The notes below the pieces were generated by a model. It was not told where the DNA came from. It made no database searches and saw only the letters and a program-made list of their open reading frames with translations. Below are positions 1-9,353 of a DNA stretch of 64,000 nucleotides, piece by piece. The stretch is from Gracilibacillus alcaliphilus (GTDB lineage Bacteria; Bacillota; Bacilli; Bacillales; Amphibacillaceae), in NCBI RefSeq assembly GCF_016909015.1, contig NZ_JAFBFA010000026.1:12750-76749 (forward strand), given 5' to 3'. How positions within the stretch are numbered: the first letter of the stretch is position 1; each line of letters begins with the position of its first letter. The translations under genes and the position numbers were made by a program.

Positions 1-1798
1 GGAAACCATCAGATGTTTCCGTCATAATCCGCATTCTTTCCTTACCCAATTCCCCTTTGGGATCTGCTACCAAAATACAATAACTTTGTTTGCTACCTCT
101 TCCTACACGGCCGCGTAATTGATGTAATTGTGACAATCCAAACCGATCGGCATCTTGGATAATCATAACCGTGGCGTTAGGTACATTCACACCAACTTCG
201 ACAACAGTAGTGGACACAAGGATTTGCACTCTATTAGCAGCAAAATCATCCATTACTTGTGCCTTTTCATCGGTTGAAAGTCTGCCATGCATTAAGCCAA
301 CTGTTGCTTTATCCTTTAATACTTCTTGTAATTGATGAAATAAATCTAAGGCATTCTGAATATCTAATTTATCAGATTCTTCTATTAATGGACAAATAAT
401 ATAGGCTTGTGCACCCTGCTTTACTTCTTTATAGACGAAATTAATTGTTCGTTTAAACATATTATGCTTGACCCAATAAGTTTCGATCGGCTTTCTCCCT
501 TTGGGCATCTCATCTATTTTAGATACATCCATATCACCAAATGTAGTAATTGACAATGTCCGCGGTATCGGGGTAGCCGTCATAAACAGAATATCTGCTA
601 ATACCCCTTTTTCACGTAAGGTATTGCGTTGCTGAACACCGAAGCGATGCTGTTCATCGATAATCACATAAGATAATTGGGCAAAGTTAACATCGTCTTG
701 GATGAGAGCATGTGTCCCAATTAATATATCACAACTGCCTGATTCTAACTCTTCTAGAATCTCTCGCCGTTTCTTTCCTTTCACCGAACCGGTTAGGCGG
801 CGAATCACGACCGTGTCAGGTAAGAGTTGTTTTAATGATTCTTCATGTTGTTCTGCCAATATCTCGGTAGGAACCATTAATGCGGCCTGTTTACCTGATG
901 TCACCGTAGCATACATACTGATTACCGCTACAGCGGTCTTTCCAGAACCAACATCCCCTTGGAGCAATCGATTCATTCGATACGGAGACTGTAAATCGTT
1001 CAATATTTCTTCTAGTGCCTTACTTTGAGCAGACGTAAGTATAAAAGGCATCGATTGGATCATTTGATTAACCTTTGGCTGGTCGATTTGTTGTGCATTT
1101 CCTTGTGTCTCTTCCCGATTTCGTTTACGATATAATTGCATTTTTAATTGAAACATTAATAGTTCTTCATAAATAAATCGCCGCTTGGCATGTTTTAACT
1201 GTTGAAAGCTATCAGGAAAATGTATATGCTGTAACCCTTCTCTGCGATGAGGCAATTTATAGGAAGCTAACAGACTTTCCGGCAAGAACTCGTCGATTTC
1301 TTGATAAAAATCAGCTAAAGCCTGTTTGACAACCTTCTGTAACTGGCTGTTTTTGATATCTCCTTTAGAAGAATATATCGGTGTAATAGGGCTTGTCTCA
1401 CTGGTGTTACCTTTCTTATAGCTATCGATAGTGATTTGCAGCCGGTGCTGATCCCACTTACCATTTACAGATACCGTTTCTCCAGGTATAAAGTGCTTCT
1501 TGGCAAACGAACGATTAAAAAGCAACCCTTTCACCACTGCACCATCTACACGTAATGTTACCATCAAGCGTGACTTTCCCCTCTGATAGAAGTTGACAAC
1601 TGGTTCATTGATCACTTCCCCGACAATGGTTACCTTCTCGTTATGAACAAGATCTTGCAAGGGCTTTTGTTCATAGTGATCATAACGATTAGGGAAATAG
1701 CCCAGTAAGTCCTCTAAAGTATGAATGTTAATATCAGATAGTTTCTCCGCCAGCTTAGGCCCTACACTGTTTATTTGTTGTACAGGAATATTTCTCAT
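1..1798 (-). CDS. recG: ATP-dependent DNA helicase RecG (partial, C-terminus off window)
   Basis: Superfamily 2 helicase that remodels stalled replication forks and branch-migrates Holliday junctions. The frame is open from 1798 to the window edge, giving about 599 of the usual ~680 residues. Visible in order: an N-terminal HhH/wedge region with an OB-like fold (about residues 10-150), Walker A GDVGSGKT near residue 283, the DEQH box near 383, TATPIPRT near 405, and motif VI GRVGRG near 560. An ATG one codon upstream (1801) is equally possible because no strong ribosome binding site is seen. A terminator-like hairpin separates it from fakA, so it probably has its own promoter. The sdaAB/sdaAA genes found here in B. 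subtilis are absent. Confidence 0.97.
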   Translation of the reverse strand, partial: MRNIPVQQINSVGPKLAEKLSDINIHTLEDLLGYFPNRYDHYEQKPLQDLVHNEKVTIVGEVINEPVVNFYQRGKSRLMVTLRVDGAVVKGLLFNRSFAKKHFIPGETVSVNGKWDQHRLQITIDSYKKGNTSETSPITPIYSSKGDIKNSQLQKVVKQALADFYQEIDEFLPESLLASYKLPHRREGLQHIHFPDSFQQLKHAKRRFIYEELLMFQLKMQLYRKRNREETQGNAQQIDQPKVNQMIQSMPFILTSAQSKALEEILNDLQSPYRMNRLLQGDVGSGKTAVAVISMYATVTSGKQAALMVPTEILAEQHEESLKQLLPDTVVIRRLTGSVKGKKRREILEELESGSCDILIGTHALIQDDVNFAQLSYVIIDEQHRFGVQQRNTLREKGVLADILFMTATPIPRTLSITTFGDMDVSKIDEMPKGRKPIETYWVKHNMFKRTINFVYKEVKQGAQAYIICPLIEESDKLDIQNALDLFHQLQEVLKDKATVGLMHGRLSTDEKAQVMDDFAANRVQILVSTTVVEVGVNVPNATVMIIQDADRFGLSQLHQLRGRVGRGSKQSYCILVADPKGELGKERMRIMTETSDGF

Positions 1799-1847
1799 CA
1801 TTACTCACTCTCACTTACATGCAGTATCTGTTACTATTGTACTATGT

Positions 1848-1882
1848 GGAAAAAAGCTCTACCACTATAACGGATAGAGCTT
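1848..1882 (-). terminator. Rho-independent terminator after fakA
   Basis: Eight-base arms AAGCTCTA (1854-1861) and TAGAGCTT (1875-1882) form a hairpin. On the minus strand the stem is followed by a run of T. It lies between the fakA stop and the recG start and should end the yloU-fakA transcript. Confidence 0.7.
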
Positions 1883-1943
1883 GATATTATCATACATGGA
1901 TTATTTGTCAGCGCAGAGATCTCATCCGCTGCAAGGGATTGCT

Positions 1944-3602
1944 TTATTCAATCGAGAAGATATAAGAATACACGGCTTGGCCACCATCATGTAATTCGAC
2001 TTCGATATCTTCATAATGGTGTTCGATATAAGCTACAATCGCCTCTGCTTCGTCTGCTGTTGTATCTTCTCCACGAATAATCGTGACAATCTCATCCTCA
2101 TCGACATCGATCATCTCTGATAACAGGCCTTCTATCACTTGCTGTTTATTGGCATTGGAAACTTTGATTTTGCCGTCTGCCAGCCCCATGTAATGCCCAT
2201 TTTCTATGGTTATTCCGTCAATTTGTGTATCACGCACGGCATAAGTCACTTGTCCTGTCTTGACTTGTTGACAGGCCTCTGTCATCGTTTCCTTATTTTC
2301 TGCTAATGACATGGCTGGATTATAAGCAAGTAAAGCGGCCATACCTTGTGGAATGGTTTTCGTTGGTACCACTGCCACATTTACTTCTGCAATTTCTGCC
2401 GCTTGTTCAGCTGCCATCACAATATTTTTATTGTTAGGCAGAATGAGTACGTTCTCTGCATTCGCTTCTTTTACTGCATTAGCTAGATCTTGTGTGCTTG
2501 GATTCATGGTTTGTCCGCCTTGCAGAACAACCGTTGCCCCAATGCTTTTCAACAATTCCGTTAAGCCCTCACCAACTGCAACTGTAACAATGCCAAATGG
2601 TTGCTTGGCTTTCTTTTCTTCCTTATTGACAATATTGGCATGCTGTTCACGCATATTCTCTGCCTTTAAGTGAATGAAACTGCCGAATCGCTGCCCTAAG
2701 TTGAAAACATCACCTGGATATTCAGCATGGATATGTACCTTCACAATTTCATCATCTGAAACGACTAACAAAGAGTCGCCATGCTCGCTTAATTCTTGTC
2801 TGAATTCCTCTTCATTATATGGATGTGTCTTTAGTTTCTCTTCTTCAAAGCGAACCATAAATTCGGTACAGTAACCAAATTTGATCTCTTCTGTATTCAT
2901 GAAATCATGGACTTGTTTATGATGTTCTGCATTCACCAAATCTTCCAAGTCCATCGTGTCGCTGTGTGAATGTACAGGTAGCTCTTCCCCTTTTAAGGCA
3001 GCTAAAAAACCTTCATAAATGACAACTAACCCTTGCCCGCCGCTATCTACTACACCAACTTCTTTCAAGACCGGAAGCAGCTCTGGTGTGCGTTTTAATG
3101 ATTTTTTGGAGGCTTCCACCATTTGTTCCACCAAAACAACCATATCATCCACTGATTCTGCTATCTGTTTCGTCTCTTTGGCTGTATCCTTTGCCACCGT
3201 AAGAATGGTTCCTTCTACAGGCTTCATTACCGCTTTATAGGCGGTTTTGACACCACCCTCCAATGCAGCTACGAATCCAGCCGTATCTAAATCCTTCTGC
3301 CCTTCAATCGTCTTGGCAAATCCTCTAAATAATTGAGACAAGATCACCCCTGAGTTTCCTCTTGCACCCATTAATAGCCCCTTTGCAAAGGCATTGGCCA
3401 CCGCACCTACATGATCCTGGGCAGTTTTCTTTACTTCATTTGCTCCTGAAGTAATCGATAAATTCATATTTGTTCCTGTATCTCCATCTGGTACTGGAAA
3501 CACATTAAGAGCATCTATTTTTTCCGCATTTTTTGCTAGATGGTGTGCACCTGTAAGCAACATACTTGCAAACATGGCACCATCGATATTCTTCATAGTC
3601 AC
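1944..3602 (-). CDS. fakA: Fatty acid kinase catalytic subunit FakA (DhaL/DegV-associated, YloV)
   Basis: Phosphorylates exogenous fatty acids bound to FakB (DegV) proteins to give acyl-phosphate for phospholipid synthesis. 552 residues, normal for the family. The N-terminal DhaL-type kinase domain (about 1-205) shows the nucleotide and Mg site around PVPDGDTGTNM and the GARGNSGV loop; a middle domain and a C-terminal FakA domain follow. The GTG at 3602 is chosen because GGAGG lies nine bases upstream; the ATG at 3596 would be too far away. It follows yloU by 37 bp, the usual pair. No FakB is present in the window. Confidence 0.93.
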   Translation of the reverse strand: MTMKNIDGAMFASMLLTGAHHLAKNAEKIDALNVFPVPDGDTGTNMNLSITSGANEVKKTAQDHVGAVANAFAKGLLMGARGNSGVILSQLFRGFAKTIEGQKDLDTAGFVAALEGGVKTAYKAVMKPVEGTILTVAKDTAKETKQIAESVDDMVVLVEQMVEASKKSLKRTPELLPVLKEVGVVDSGGQGLVVIYEGFLAALKGEELPVHSHSDTMDLEDLVNAEHHKQVHDFMNTEEIKFGYCTEFMVRFEEEKLKTHPYNEEEFRQELSEHGDSLLVVSDDEIVKVHIHAEYPGDVFNLGQRFGSFIHLKAENMREQHANIVNKEEKKAKQPFGIVTVAVGEGLTELLKSIGATVVLQGGQTMNPSTQDLANAVKEANAENVLILPNNKNIVMAAEQAAEIAEVNVAVVPTKTIPQGMAALLAYNPAMSLAENKETMTEACQQVKTGQVTYAVRDTQIDGITIENGHYMGLADGKIKVSNANKQQVIEGLLSEMIDVDEDEIVTIIRGEDTTADEAEAIVAYIEHHYEDIEVELHDGGQAVYSYIFSIE

Positions 3603-3639
3603 TGGCTCGTTCCTCCCTCTGTTCCTTCTCTAACTGATC

Positions 3640-4002
3640 TTAATCCTGAATCACCCGTACACCTTGTATATAAATATTGATAGATTTAATTTGCAGGCCT
3701 AGTGTCTTTTCCAGGTTATATTTTACTTGTGATTGTACATTATGGGCTACCTCTGAAATTTTGGTTCCATACCCGACAATAATATACATATCAATATGGA
3801 TATCTTCATTATCTTGGCGTACAATTACACCTTTCGCAAAATTTTCTTTGCGTAAAATCTCAGCAATTCCATCGCGTAATTGTTTTTTTGAAGCCATACC
3901 AACGATACCATAGCACTCTATTGCTGCACCGCCGGCAATGGTTGCAATCACCTCATTGGTAATCGTCACTAAGCCTTCTTTCATTTTTAGTTCAATAGAC
4001 AT
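3640..4002 (-). CDS. yloU: Asp23/Gls24 family protein YloU
   Basis: Small alkaline-shock (Asp23/Gls24) family protein of 120 residues. Members associate with the membrane or envelope and are commonly linked to fakA. Typical family features are the opening TNEVIATIAGGAAIECYG segment and the basic C-terminal half ending in NIYIQGVRV. A strong GAGGAGG ribosome binding site precedes the ATG. First gene of the yloU-fakA operon, divergent from rpmB across a 361-bp gap. Precise cellular function is not known from sequence. Confidence 0.92.
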   Translation of the reverse strand: MSIELKMKEGLVTITNEVIATIAGGAAIECYGIVGMASKKQLRDGIAEILRKENFAKGVIVRQDNEDIHIDMYIIVGYGTKISEVAHNVQSQVKYNLEKTLGLQIKSINIYIQGVRVIQD

Positions 4003-4363
4003 TATTTATCCTCCTCATCTGGTAGGAAATATACGTATGATCATTCTATCTTCTGCATAAAACCAATACGACCATCGCTCAACTGTTTGAAAGACAGCGA
4101 TATTTTTTTAAAAGGAAGCGTTTCGCTCTACAGAAATAGTTATTCCATTATAGAATGTAGCAAAATAACAGCTATGTCAAGCAATCTTATTAATATTTCC
4201 GAACTTCTTGCTATCCCACCCACGTTACATGTCTTCGTCTGCCAACGCTTCTATCCATACTGTTTACAGAAAAACTTACGTCACATTCTCATTGCATTAT
4301 CACGCAAACTATGATAAATTATTTTAGTATGAACAAGAGTTAGTGTAGTAGGAGGGAACAAAC
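4003..4363. other. Divergent intergenic region yloU / rpmB
   Basis: 361 bp without a credible gene. It must carry the divergent promoters for yloU and rpmB. No hexamer pair is convincing: TTGCAT with TAAATT 17 bp downstream (about 4295-4323) is the best guess for rpmB but is a weak match. Confidence 0.5.
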
Positions 4364-4552
4364 ATGGGACGTAAATGTGTAGTAACAGGTCGTAAAACGA
4401 CTTCTGGAAATAATCGTTCACACGCATTAAATGCTAGCAAACGTAAATGGAAAGCAAACGTACAGAAAGTAAGAATCATGGTTGACGGTAAACCTAAACG
4501 TGTATACGTATCTGCTCGTGCGCTTAAATCCGGCAAAATAGAACGCGTATAA
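4364..4552 (+). CDS. rpmB: 50S ribosomal protein L28
   Basis: Component of the large ribosomal subunit. 62 residues, very basic, with the family start MGRKCVVTGRKTTSGNN and the conserved core NRSHALNASKRKWKANVQ. A GGAGGG ribosome binding site lies just upstream of the ATG. Only one of the usual zinc-ribbon cysteines is present, so this is the C-minus (zinc-free) form. It is transcribed alone, opposite to its neighbours, as in other Bacillaceae. A structured repeat-like element begins about 20 bp after the stop. Confidence 0.97.
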   Translation: MGRKCVVTGRKTTSGNNRSHALNASKRKWKANVQKVRIMVDGKPKRVYVSARALKSGKIERV

Positions 4553-4570
4553 ATTTCCAAATAAGAACAA

Positions 4571-4710
4571 AAGCGCAGAGCGCCCGTTTAGCAACGTACG
4601 AACTGGACTGAAGCGTAGGAGATAAAGCAACACGGCGACGTAAGGAGCCGATGTTAACTTATCGTACGAAGCTGAGGGAAGTTGCGCTAGTTGCTGGGCG
4701 CTCGAAGCTA
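4571..4710 (+). repeat. Structured repeat-like element in the rpmB 3' region
   Basis: About 140 bp with long-range self-complementarity. The outer arms GAGCGCCC plus AGCAAC (4578-4595, with a 4-nt bulge) pair perfectly with GTTGCTGGGCGCTC (4690-4703). An inner pair, CGTACGA (4595-4601) and TCGTACG (4662-4668), can extend the fold. It is more GC-rich than its surroundings. It resembles intergenic repeat families I recall from Bacillaceae genomes, but only one copy is seen in this window, so the repeat status is inferred. Confidence 0.5.
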
Positions 4711-4773
4711 GACGTGGCTATTCGTTTGCAAATAGTTATCCACAAGCAAGTATTTTATAATTTCCTAGACCAT

Positions 4774-4808
4774 GAAAAAAGGCTTCTCTTACAAGAGAGC
4801 CTTTTTTC
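4774..4808. terminator. Bidirectional terminator between rpmB and spoVM
   Basis: The hairpin AAAAAAGGCT...AGCCTTTTTT has A and T tracts on both sides, so it can stop rpmB transcription on the plus strand and the spoVM/thiN transcript on the minus strand. Confidence 0.85.
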
Positions 4809-4900
4809 ATTATCCCACCACTTTATCACGGGCATAATAAAACCCTATGGATAGCGATTTGCATAGTCACTGCTTCTTATCTTGGCAGCCTAGCTCTTTT

Positions 4901-4987
4901 TCATTTTTTGTTACTTTTGCCGTTACCCAATAACGCGCGAATAAATCCACCGATATACCTTGGAAGTTTAATTGTATAGAATCTCAC
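4901..4987 (-). CDS. spoVM: Stage V sporulation protein M (SpoVM)
   Basis: A 28-residue amphipathic peptide that recognises the convex forespore membrane and anchors the SpoIVA coat basement layer. The translation opens RFYTIKLPRYIGGFIRALLG, matching the SpoVM core (FYTIKLP, GG, RA.LG). The tail NGKSNKK differs from the B. subtilis tail and adds two residues. The start is GTG at 4987, seven bases after GGAGGAGGGG. It sits between rpmB and thiN, exactly the B. subtilis position. Expected to be sigma-E controlled; no convincing sigma-E promoter was found by eye. Confidence 0.93.
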   Translation of the reverse strand: MRFYTIKLPRYIGGFIRALLGNGKSNKK

Positions 4988-5158
4988 GCATACCCCTCCT
5001 CCAAAAGACTTGGCTGTTTTATGGAAATCATAGAATACTACTACAGTATATGATACTAGCCACAAATAGTTGCTGTATCCCTCACCATTTTGTTAACATT
5101 CTGATTTGTTCCGCTGACACAGAGCAAGAAACAACTCTTGTCGTAGGAAAGCTTCCCT

Positions 5159-5797
5159 TCATTCCATACTCTTTATCATTATTAATATGCCGTCTTCAAA
5201 GGAAAAAGTACCATAATCCTCAATAATTTGATTAGAAATACAGCGTGTACTTCCCCACGTCAGTGTATAATCATCCAAAGGATAATAAAAACCTGTTAGT
5301 TTTAATCCTTTGACAGCTGGAGATAGTGGGATAAAGGAAATTAATTCATGAGGTTTCGCCGCAATCTTATAAGTCCCGGAATGAAACATTCGTAATTGAT
5401 TATGACGGTCTATAATCGTAACGTCAATCCCGCGCTCTAATAAGCGGTAGAGTAATTGGATATTGGCTAATTCATGATCCAGTCTGCCTGCCGTTACACC
5501 GAACAGCAGAATGGAAGCAGGTTGGTAATTGATAGCTGTTTCCACTGCCAATTCTAAATCTGTTTCATTCTTTTCATCAGGATATTGGCGGAAATTTTCC
5601 GCCTTTTCCTTTACTAGCTGCCTTTGTTCTTCGGAGATAGAGTCAAAGTCTCCTATTGCAACTTTGATTGGTAAGTTATTTTGCAACAGATAGACTGCGC
5701 CGGCGTCAGCTGCGATCCAGATATCTACCTCATCTTGATAAAGGTCCAAAGAAGCTAAACTCTCCTCAGGACCGCCTGCTACGATACCTATTTTCAA
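5159..5797 (-). CDS. thiN: Thiamine pyrophosphokinase
   Basis: Transfers pyrophosphate from ATP to thiamine to make thiamine diphosphate. 212 residues. Family motifs: AADAGA near 29, the acidic IGDFDS loop near 49, DEKNETDLELA near 74, and GRLDHELANI near 105. The C-terminal beta-sandwich holds the TWGSTRCISN thiamine-binding segment. It begins with TTG at 5797, after an AGAGG ribosome binding site. It lies 27 bp after rpe and is part of the long minus-strand cluster. Confidence 0.94.
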   Translation of the reverse strand: MKIGIVAGGPEESLASLDLYQDEVDIWIAADAGAVYLLQNNLPIKVAIGDFDSISEEQRQLVKEKAENFRQYPDEKNETDLELAVETAINYQPASILLFGVTAGRLDHELANIQLLYRLLERGIDVTIIDRHNQLRMFHSGTYKIAAKPHELISFIPLSPAVKGLKLTGFYYPLDDYTLTWGSTRCISNQIIEDYGTFSFEDGILIMIKSME

Positions 5798-5824
5798 TAT
5801 ATGACAACCTCTCTATCAAAGAAT

Positions 5825-6478
5825 CTAAAGCGAATTTTTTATTTTATCAATGGCAGCTTTGCGATCAGCTTCATTGAAAATTGCACTGCCAGCCACTAAT
5901 ACATCAACTCCTGCTTCAACACATTGTTTGGCTGTGTCTGCATTCACACCGCCATCCACTTCTATTTCAAATGACAATGCTAATTCTTTGCGCCATTGTA
6001 CAGCTTGCTTTACTTTATCCAGTACCTCTGGAATAAATACTTGACCGCCAAAGCCTGGATTCACTGTCATAAACAGAACTAAATCTACATCTTTCAGGAT
6101 TGGTTTAATCATTTCTGCCGGTGTGGCCGGGTTGACGACAACACCTGCCTTCACACCCAATTCCTTAATCCTATGAATGGTTCGATGGAGATGAACACAT
6201 GTCTCGACATGCACCGAAATAATATCTGCGCCAGCCTTTGCAAAGGCCTCTATATACTGATCCGGGTTCTCTATCATTAAATGAACATCCATAGTAAGGT
6301 CTGTGAATGGCCGAATTGCAGCTAATACCAGTGGACCAAATGTAATGTTCGGCACAAAATGACCATCCATTATATCGACATGGATATAGTCTGCCCCCCC
6401 TGCTGCTGCGTCTTCCACTTCTTCTTTCAATTTAGAAAAATCAGCTGATAAAATCGAAGGTGCTATCTTCGTATGCAT
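5825..6478 (-). CDS. rpe: Ribulose-phosphate 3-epimerase
   Basis: Interconverts D-ribulose 5-phosphate and D-xylulose 5-phosphate in the pentose phosphate pathway. 217-residue TIM barrel. The metal and catalytic residues are visible in order: SILSADF near 8, VDIMDGHFVPN near 35, DVHLMI near 64, NPGFGGQ near 140 and VDGGVN near 173. It directly follows rsgA with one base between them, so the two are co-translated. Confidence 0.97.
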   Translation of the reverse strand: MHTKIAPSILSADFSKLKEEVEDAAAGGADYIHVDIMDGHFVPNITFGPLVLAAIRPFTDLTMDVHLMIENPDQYIEAFAKAGADIISVHVETCVHLHRTIHRIKELGVKAGVVVNPATPAEMIKPILKDVDLVLFMTVNPGFGGQVFIPEVLDKVKQAVQWRKELALSFEIEVDGGVNADTAKQCVEAGVDVLVAGSAIFNEADRKAAIDKIKNSL

Positions 6479-6479
6479 A

Positions 6480-7361
6480 CTAATACCTCGGCTTTCTATT
6501 CTGTATTTCTTCTACAAACTGCAGATAATGTTGATATCTTTGTTCGGGAATCTGCTGCTGTTCTACTGCGCCTTTCACGGCACACTTCGGTTCACGTACG
6601 TGTAAACACCCCCTGAACTTACATTGATCTTGTATCTCGACAAAATCAGGGAAACATCCAGGTAAGTCCTCCAATTCTATATCACTAAAGTCAAGCGAGC
6701 TAAAACCTGGTGTATCCGCGACAAGGCCCTGGTGGAATGGTATCAATTCTACATGTCGAGTCGTGTGCTTTCCCCTTCCTAAACTCTCGGAAATTACATT
6801 TGTTTCCAAGTCCAGATCAGGAATCATTTTATTGAGCAACGATGTCTTTCCTACCCCTGATTGGCCAGCAAAAACAGAAACTCGATCTCGAAGAAAAGGA
6901 GCTACTTGCTGCTCCAATTCTTCATCTTGGGTGGACAAGAATTGCACCTCATATCCTATCTTTTGATAATAGCCCAATTCTTCTTTTAATTGTTGTGTTT
7001 TCTGTTCTCCCAGTAAGTCCATCTTCGTAAAAAATAATAAAGGGGTTATCGCTTTAGCTTCTACCAAAACTAGAAACTTGTCTAACAGATGCAGGCTGAC
7101 CTCTGGTTCTTTGACAGACGTTACGATAATTGCTTGATCTACATTGGCAACAGGCGGACGCACTAACTCATTATCACGTGTGTCGATGGCTAATATATAA
7201 CCTTCCTCAGCGTTCTCATATTCAAACTCTACATGATCACCAACTAACGGTGTAATTTTCTTCTGCCTAAATACACCTCTGCCTCGACATTGGACAACAC
7301 CGCCCTCGTACTGTACATAATAGAAACCGCTGAGTGCTTTAATAATCTTGCCTTTTGGCAT
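6480..7361 (-). CDS. rsgA: Ribosome small subunit-dependent GTPase RsgA (CpgA/YloQ)
   Basis: Circularly permuted GTPase that checks late 30S subunit assembly. 293 residues. N-terminal OB fold (about 1-70), then permuted G motifs: TKMD (G4) near 111, GQSGVGKTSL (G1) near 163, and DTPGFSS (G3) near 216. The C-terminal zinc site uses C-x-H-x-C residues in CKFRGCLH...PKC. Adjacent to prkC without a gap; in B. subtilis the homologue is a PrkC substrate, which fits the linkage. Confidence 0.97.
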   Translation of the reverse strand: MPKGKIIKALSGFYYVQYEGGVVQCRGRGVFRQKKITPLVGDHVEFEYENAEEGYILAIDTRDNELVRPPVANVDQAIIVTSVKEPEVSLHLLDKFLVLVEAKAITPLLFFTKMDLLGEQKTQQLKEELGYYQKIGYEVQFLSTQDEELEQQVAPFLRDRVSVFAGQSGVGKTSLLNKMIPDLDLETNVISESLGRGKHTTRHVELIPFHQGLVADTPGFSSLDFSDIELEDLPGCFPDFVEIQDQCKFRGCLHVREPKCAVKGAVEQQQIPEQRYQHYLQFVEEIQNRKPRY

Positions 7362-9353
7362 CTACTCACCCTCTACATCCTCGTATGTTAGTGTTCTTTC
7401 AACGATGACCTCGCCATCACGTTCAATTCGATAAGAACCTTCTTCGTCTGGGGCAATGACCAGTTCAATCGAAAATGTTGTTTCTTCCGTAATTTGTTCT
7501 GGGTCTTGATAAGGCTCCGAACCATCGTGATCCATATCCTCTACAAAAATACTAACTTCTTGCGGGATAGGCTCATCTGTTTCTTCATCCATTTCCCCTG
7601 TGTACGGAATTGTAAAATTCACCGTATGTGTAACAGGAGACTGCGGTTCAGGTCCTAAGGAAACCACTAGTTCTACTTCTGTACCTTTTTCTATCTGTTG
7701 ATTGGAGGCTGGGCTTTGTTCGATCACATGTCCTTCCTCTACATCTTCATTATATTCTTCGTCTACCTTGGCAACTAACTCATTATCGTCCAAATAAGTT
7801 TGTGCCTCATCAAGCGGCAAACCTATCAAACGATTTAAGCTAATTTTCTCAGGCCCCTTACTAACCTCAAAGATAACATTGGTCTCTCGCGGCACAACCT
7901 CTTGGCCAGGGGAAGGCTGAATTTGACTAATAATTTCTCCTTCCGGCTGATCTGAAAACTCCTCATAATTACGCACATTGAAGTCTTCCGCTTCCAGCAG
8001 TTCCTTGACTTGTTCATAATCTCTGCCTACATAATCATCAAATTCAACTGTCTGAGGTCCTTGACTGACAAAGACCTTAATATCCTGTCCTTCTTTTATC
8101 ACTTCGTCTGCTGCTGGACTCGTTCTAATAACATTATTCTCTTCTATTTCTTCATCTGTTTCGTCTTGTTTCACCACATTTAACTTCAGATTGGTTAGTT
8201 GTTCATGCACTACGTCATAAGGTTCACCTGTTACATCTGGAATCGTGACATCCTTGGGCTGAAACAACTCTGGTAAGACAAATAAGGCCAACAGAATCGC
8301 ACCAAATAAAATCACAAATAGACTGGTTACCCAGATAAAAGTCTTTTTCCTTCGTTTTTTCTTAGGCTTTTCTGTATTAACTGCCTCTACCTTCTGGGTA
8401 TCTTGTTTTATTGCCATTGTTTTATCATCATTCATCTGATCTTCTTGGACTTGGTTTTCCTTGATAATTGGTATAGCCTTTGTAATTGTATCTTCTGATA
8501 CAGGCGGTTCATATCTTGGCTCATTCAGACGATCAGGATCAAGCGAGTGTGCTAAGTCATCTTCCATTTCGATCACAGAAGCATATCTATGCAAAGGGTC
8601 CTTTGCCATAGCCTTCAGGACAATGTTTTCTACCGATTGCGGAATCCTTGGATTCAACTCTCTTACAGACGGTGTGTCTGACTGTAAATGTTTGAGCGCG
8701 ATCGATACCGGTGATTGACCGAAAAACGGTAATTTACCAGTTAATAATTCAAACAATACAATACCTAAAGAATATATATCAGATTTCTTATTCGCCTTGC
8801 CTCCGCGAGCCTGTTCTGGCGATAGATAATGCACAGATCCCATCACTGAATTAGTTTGGGTCAAGGCCGTAGCACTTAAGGCCACCGCTATACCGAAATC
8901 AGTCACCTTCACCTGTCCATAGGCGTCAATTAGGATATTTTGCGGTTTAATATCACGGTGAACCAATTCGTTTGCATGTGCATGAGCAATTGCAGAGGTA
9001 ATCTGTGTCATAATATCTATTACCTCTTCTACTTCAATTGGTGCATGTAATTGTATGTATTGCTTGAGTGTCATCCCATCTACATATTCCATCACCATAT
9101 AATAGATTTGGTCTTCCTCACCCACATCAAAGATATTGACGATATTAGGGTGTGAAAGACTGGTTGCCGCTTGAGCTTCGCGGTGAAATCGGGTAATAAA
9201 CTCTTGATCATTGGCATACTCCAGTTTGAGTACTTTAATCGCTACTTGACGTTCTAAGATAGTGTCGTTGCCTAAGTATACGTTCGCCATACCTCCGCCG
9301 CCAATTAATTTAATAATCTCGTAGCGCTCATTAAGTAACTTACCTTCTAACAT
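7362..9353 (-). CDS. prkC: Membrane Ser/Thr protein kinase with PASTA domains (PrkC)
   Basis: Senses muropeptides and phosphorylates cell wall, translation and germination targets. 663 residues. Cytoplasmic kinase domain (about 1-270) with the glycine loop GGGGMANVY, catalytic HRDIKPQN and DFG. A lysine/arginine-rich juxtamembrane stretch precedes one membrane segment (about 345-367). Three extracellular PASTA repeats follow, each marked by a VxxQxPxxxxxxxxG-like pattern, and then a C-terminal beta-rich domain. The start overlaps the stp stop by 7 bp, so kinase and phosphatase are translationally coupled. Confidence 0.96.
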   Translation of the reverse strand: MLEGKLLNERYEIIKLIGGGGMANVYLGNDTILERQVAIKVLKLEYANDQEFITRFHREAQAATSLSHPNIVNIFDVGEEDQIYYMVMEYVDGMTLKQYIQLHAPIEVEEVIDIMTQITSAIAHAHANELVHRDIKPQNILIDAYGQVKVTDFGIAVALSATALTQTNSVMGSVHYLSPEQARGGKANKKSDIYSLGIVLFELLTGKLPFFGQSPVSIALKHLQSDTPSVRELNPRIPQSVENIVLKAMAKDPLHRYASVIEMEDDLAHSLDPDRLNEPRYEPPVSEDTITKAIPIIKENQVQEDQMNDDKTMAIKQDTQKVEAVNTEKPKKKRRKKTFIWVTSLFVILFGAILLALFVLPELFQPKDVTIPDVTGEPYDVVHEQLTNLKLNVVKQDETDEEIEENNVIRTSPAADEVIKEGQDIKVFVSQGPQTVEFDDYVGRDYEQVKELLEAEDFNVRNYEEFSDQPEGEIISQIQPSPGQEVVPRETNVIFEVSKGPEKISLNRLIGLPLDEAQTYLDDNELVAKVDEEYNEDVEEGHVIEQSPASNQQIEKGTEVELVVSLGPEPQSPVTHTVNFTIPYTGEMDEETDEPIPQEVSIFVEDMDHDGSEPYQDPEQITEETTFSIELVIAPDEEGSYRIERDGEVIVERTLTYEDVEGE

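Noticed and set aside
702..1028. Plus-strand open frame opposite recG
   Set aside because: Shadow frame of a strongly conserved gene; no ribosome binding site or recognisable protein.
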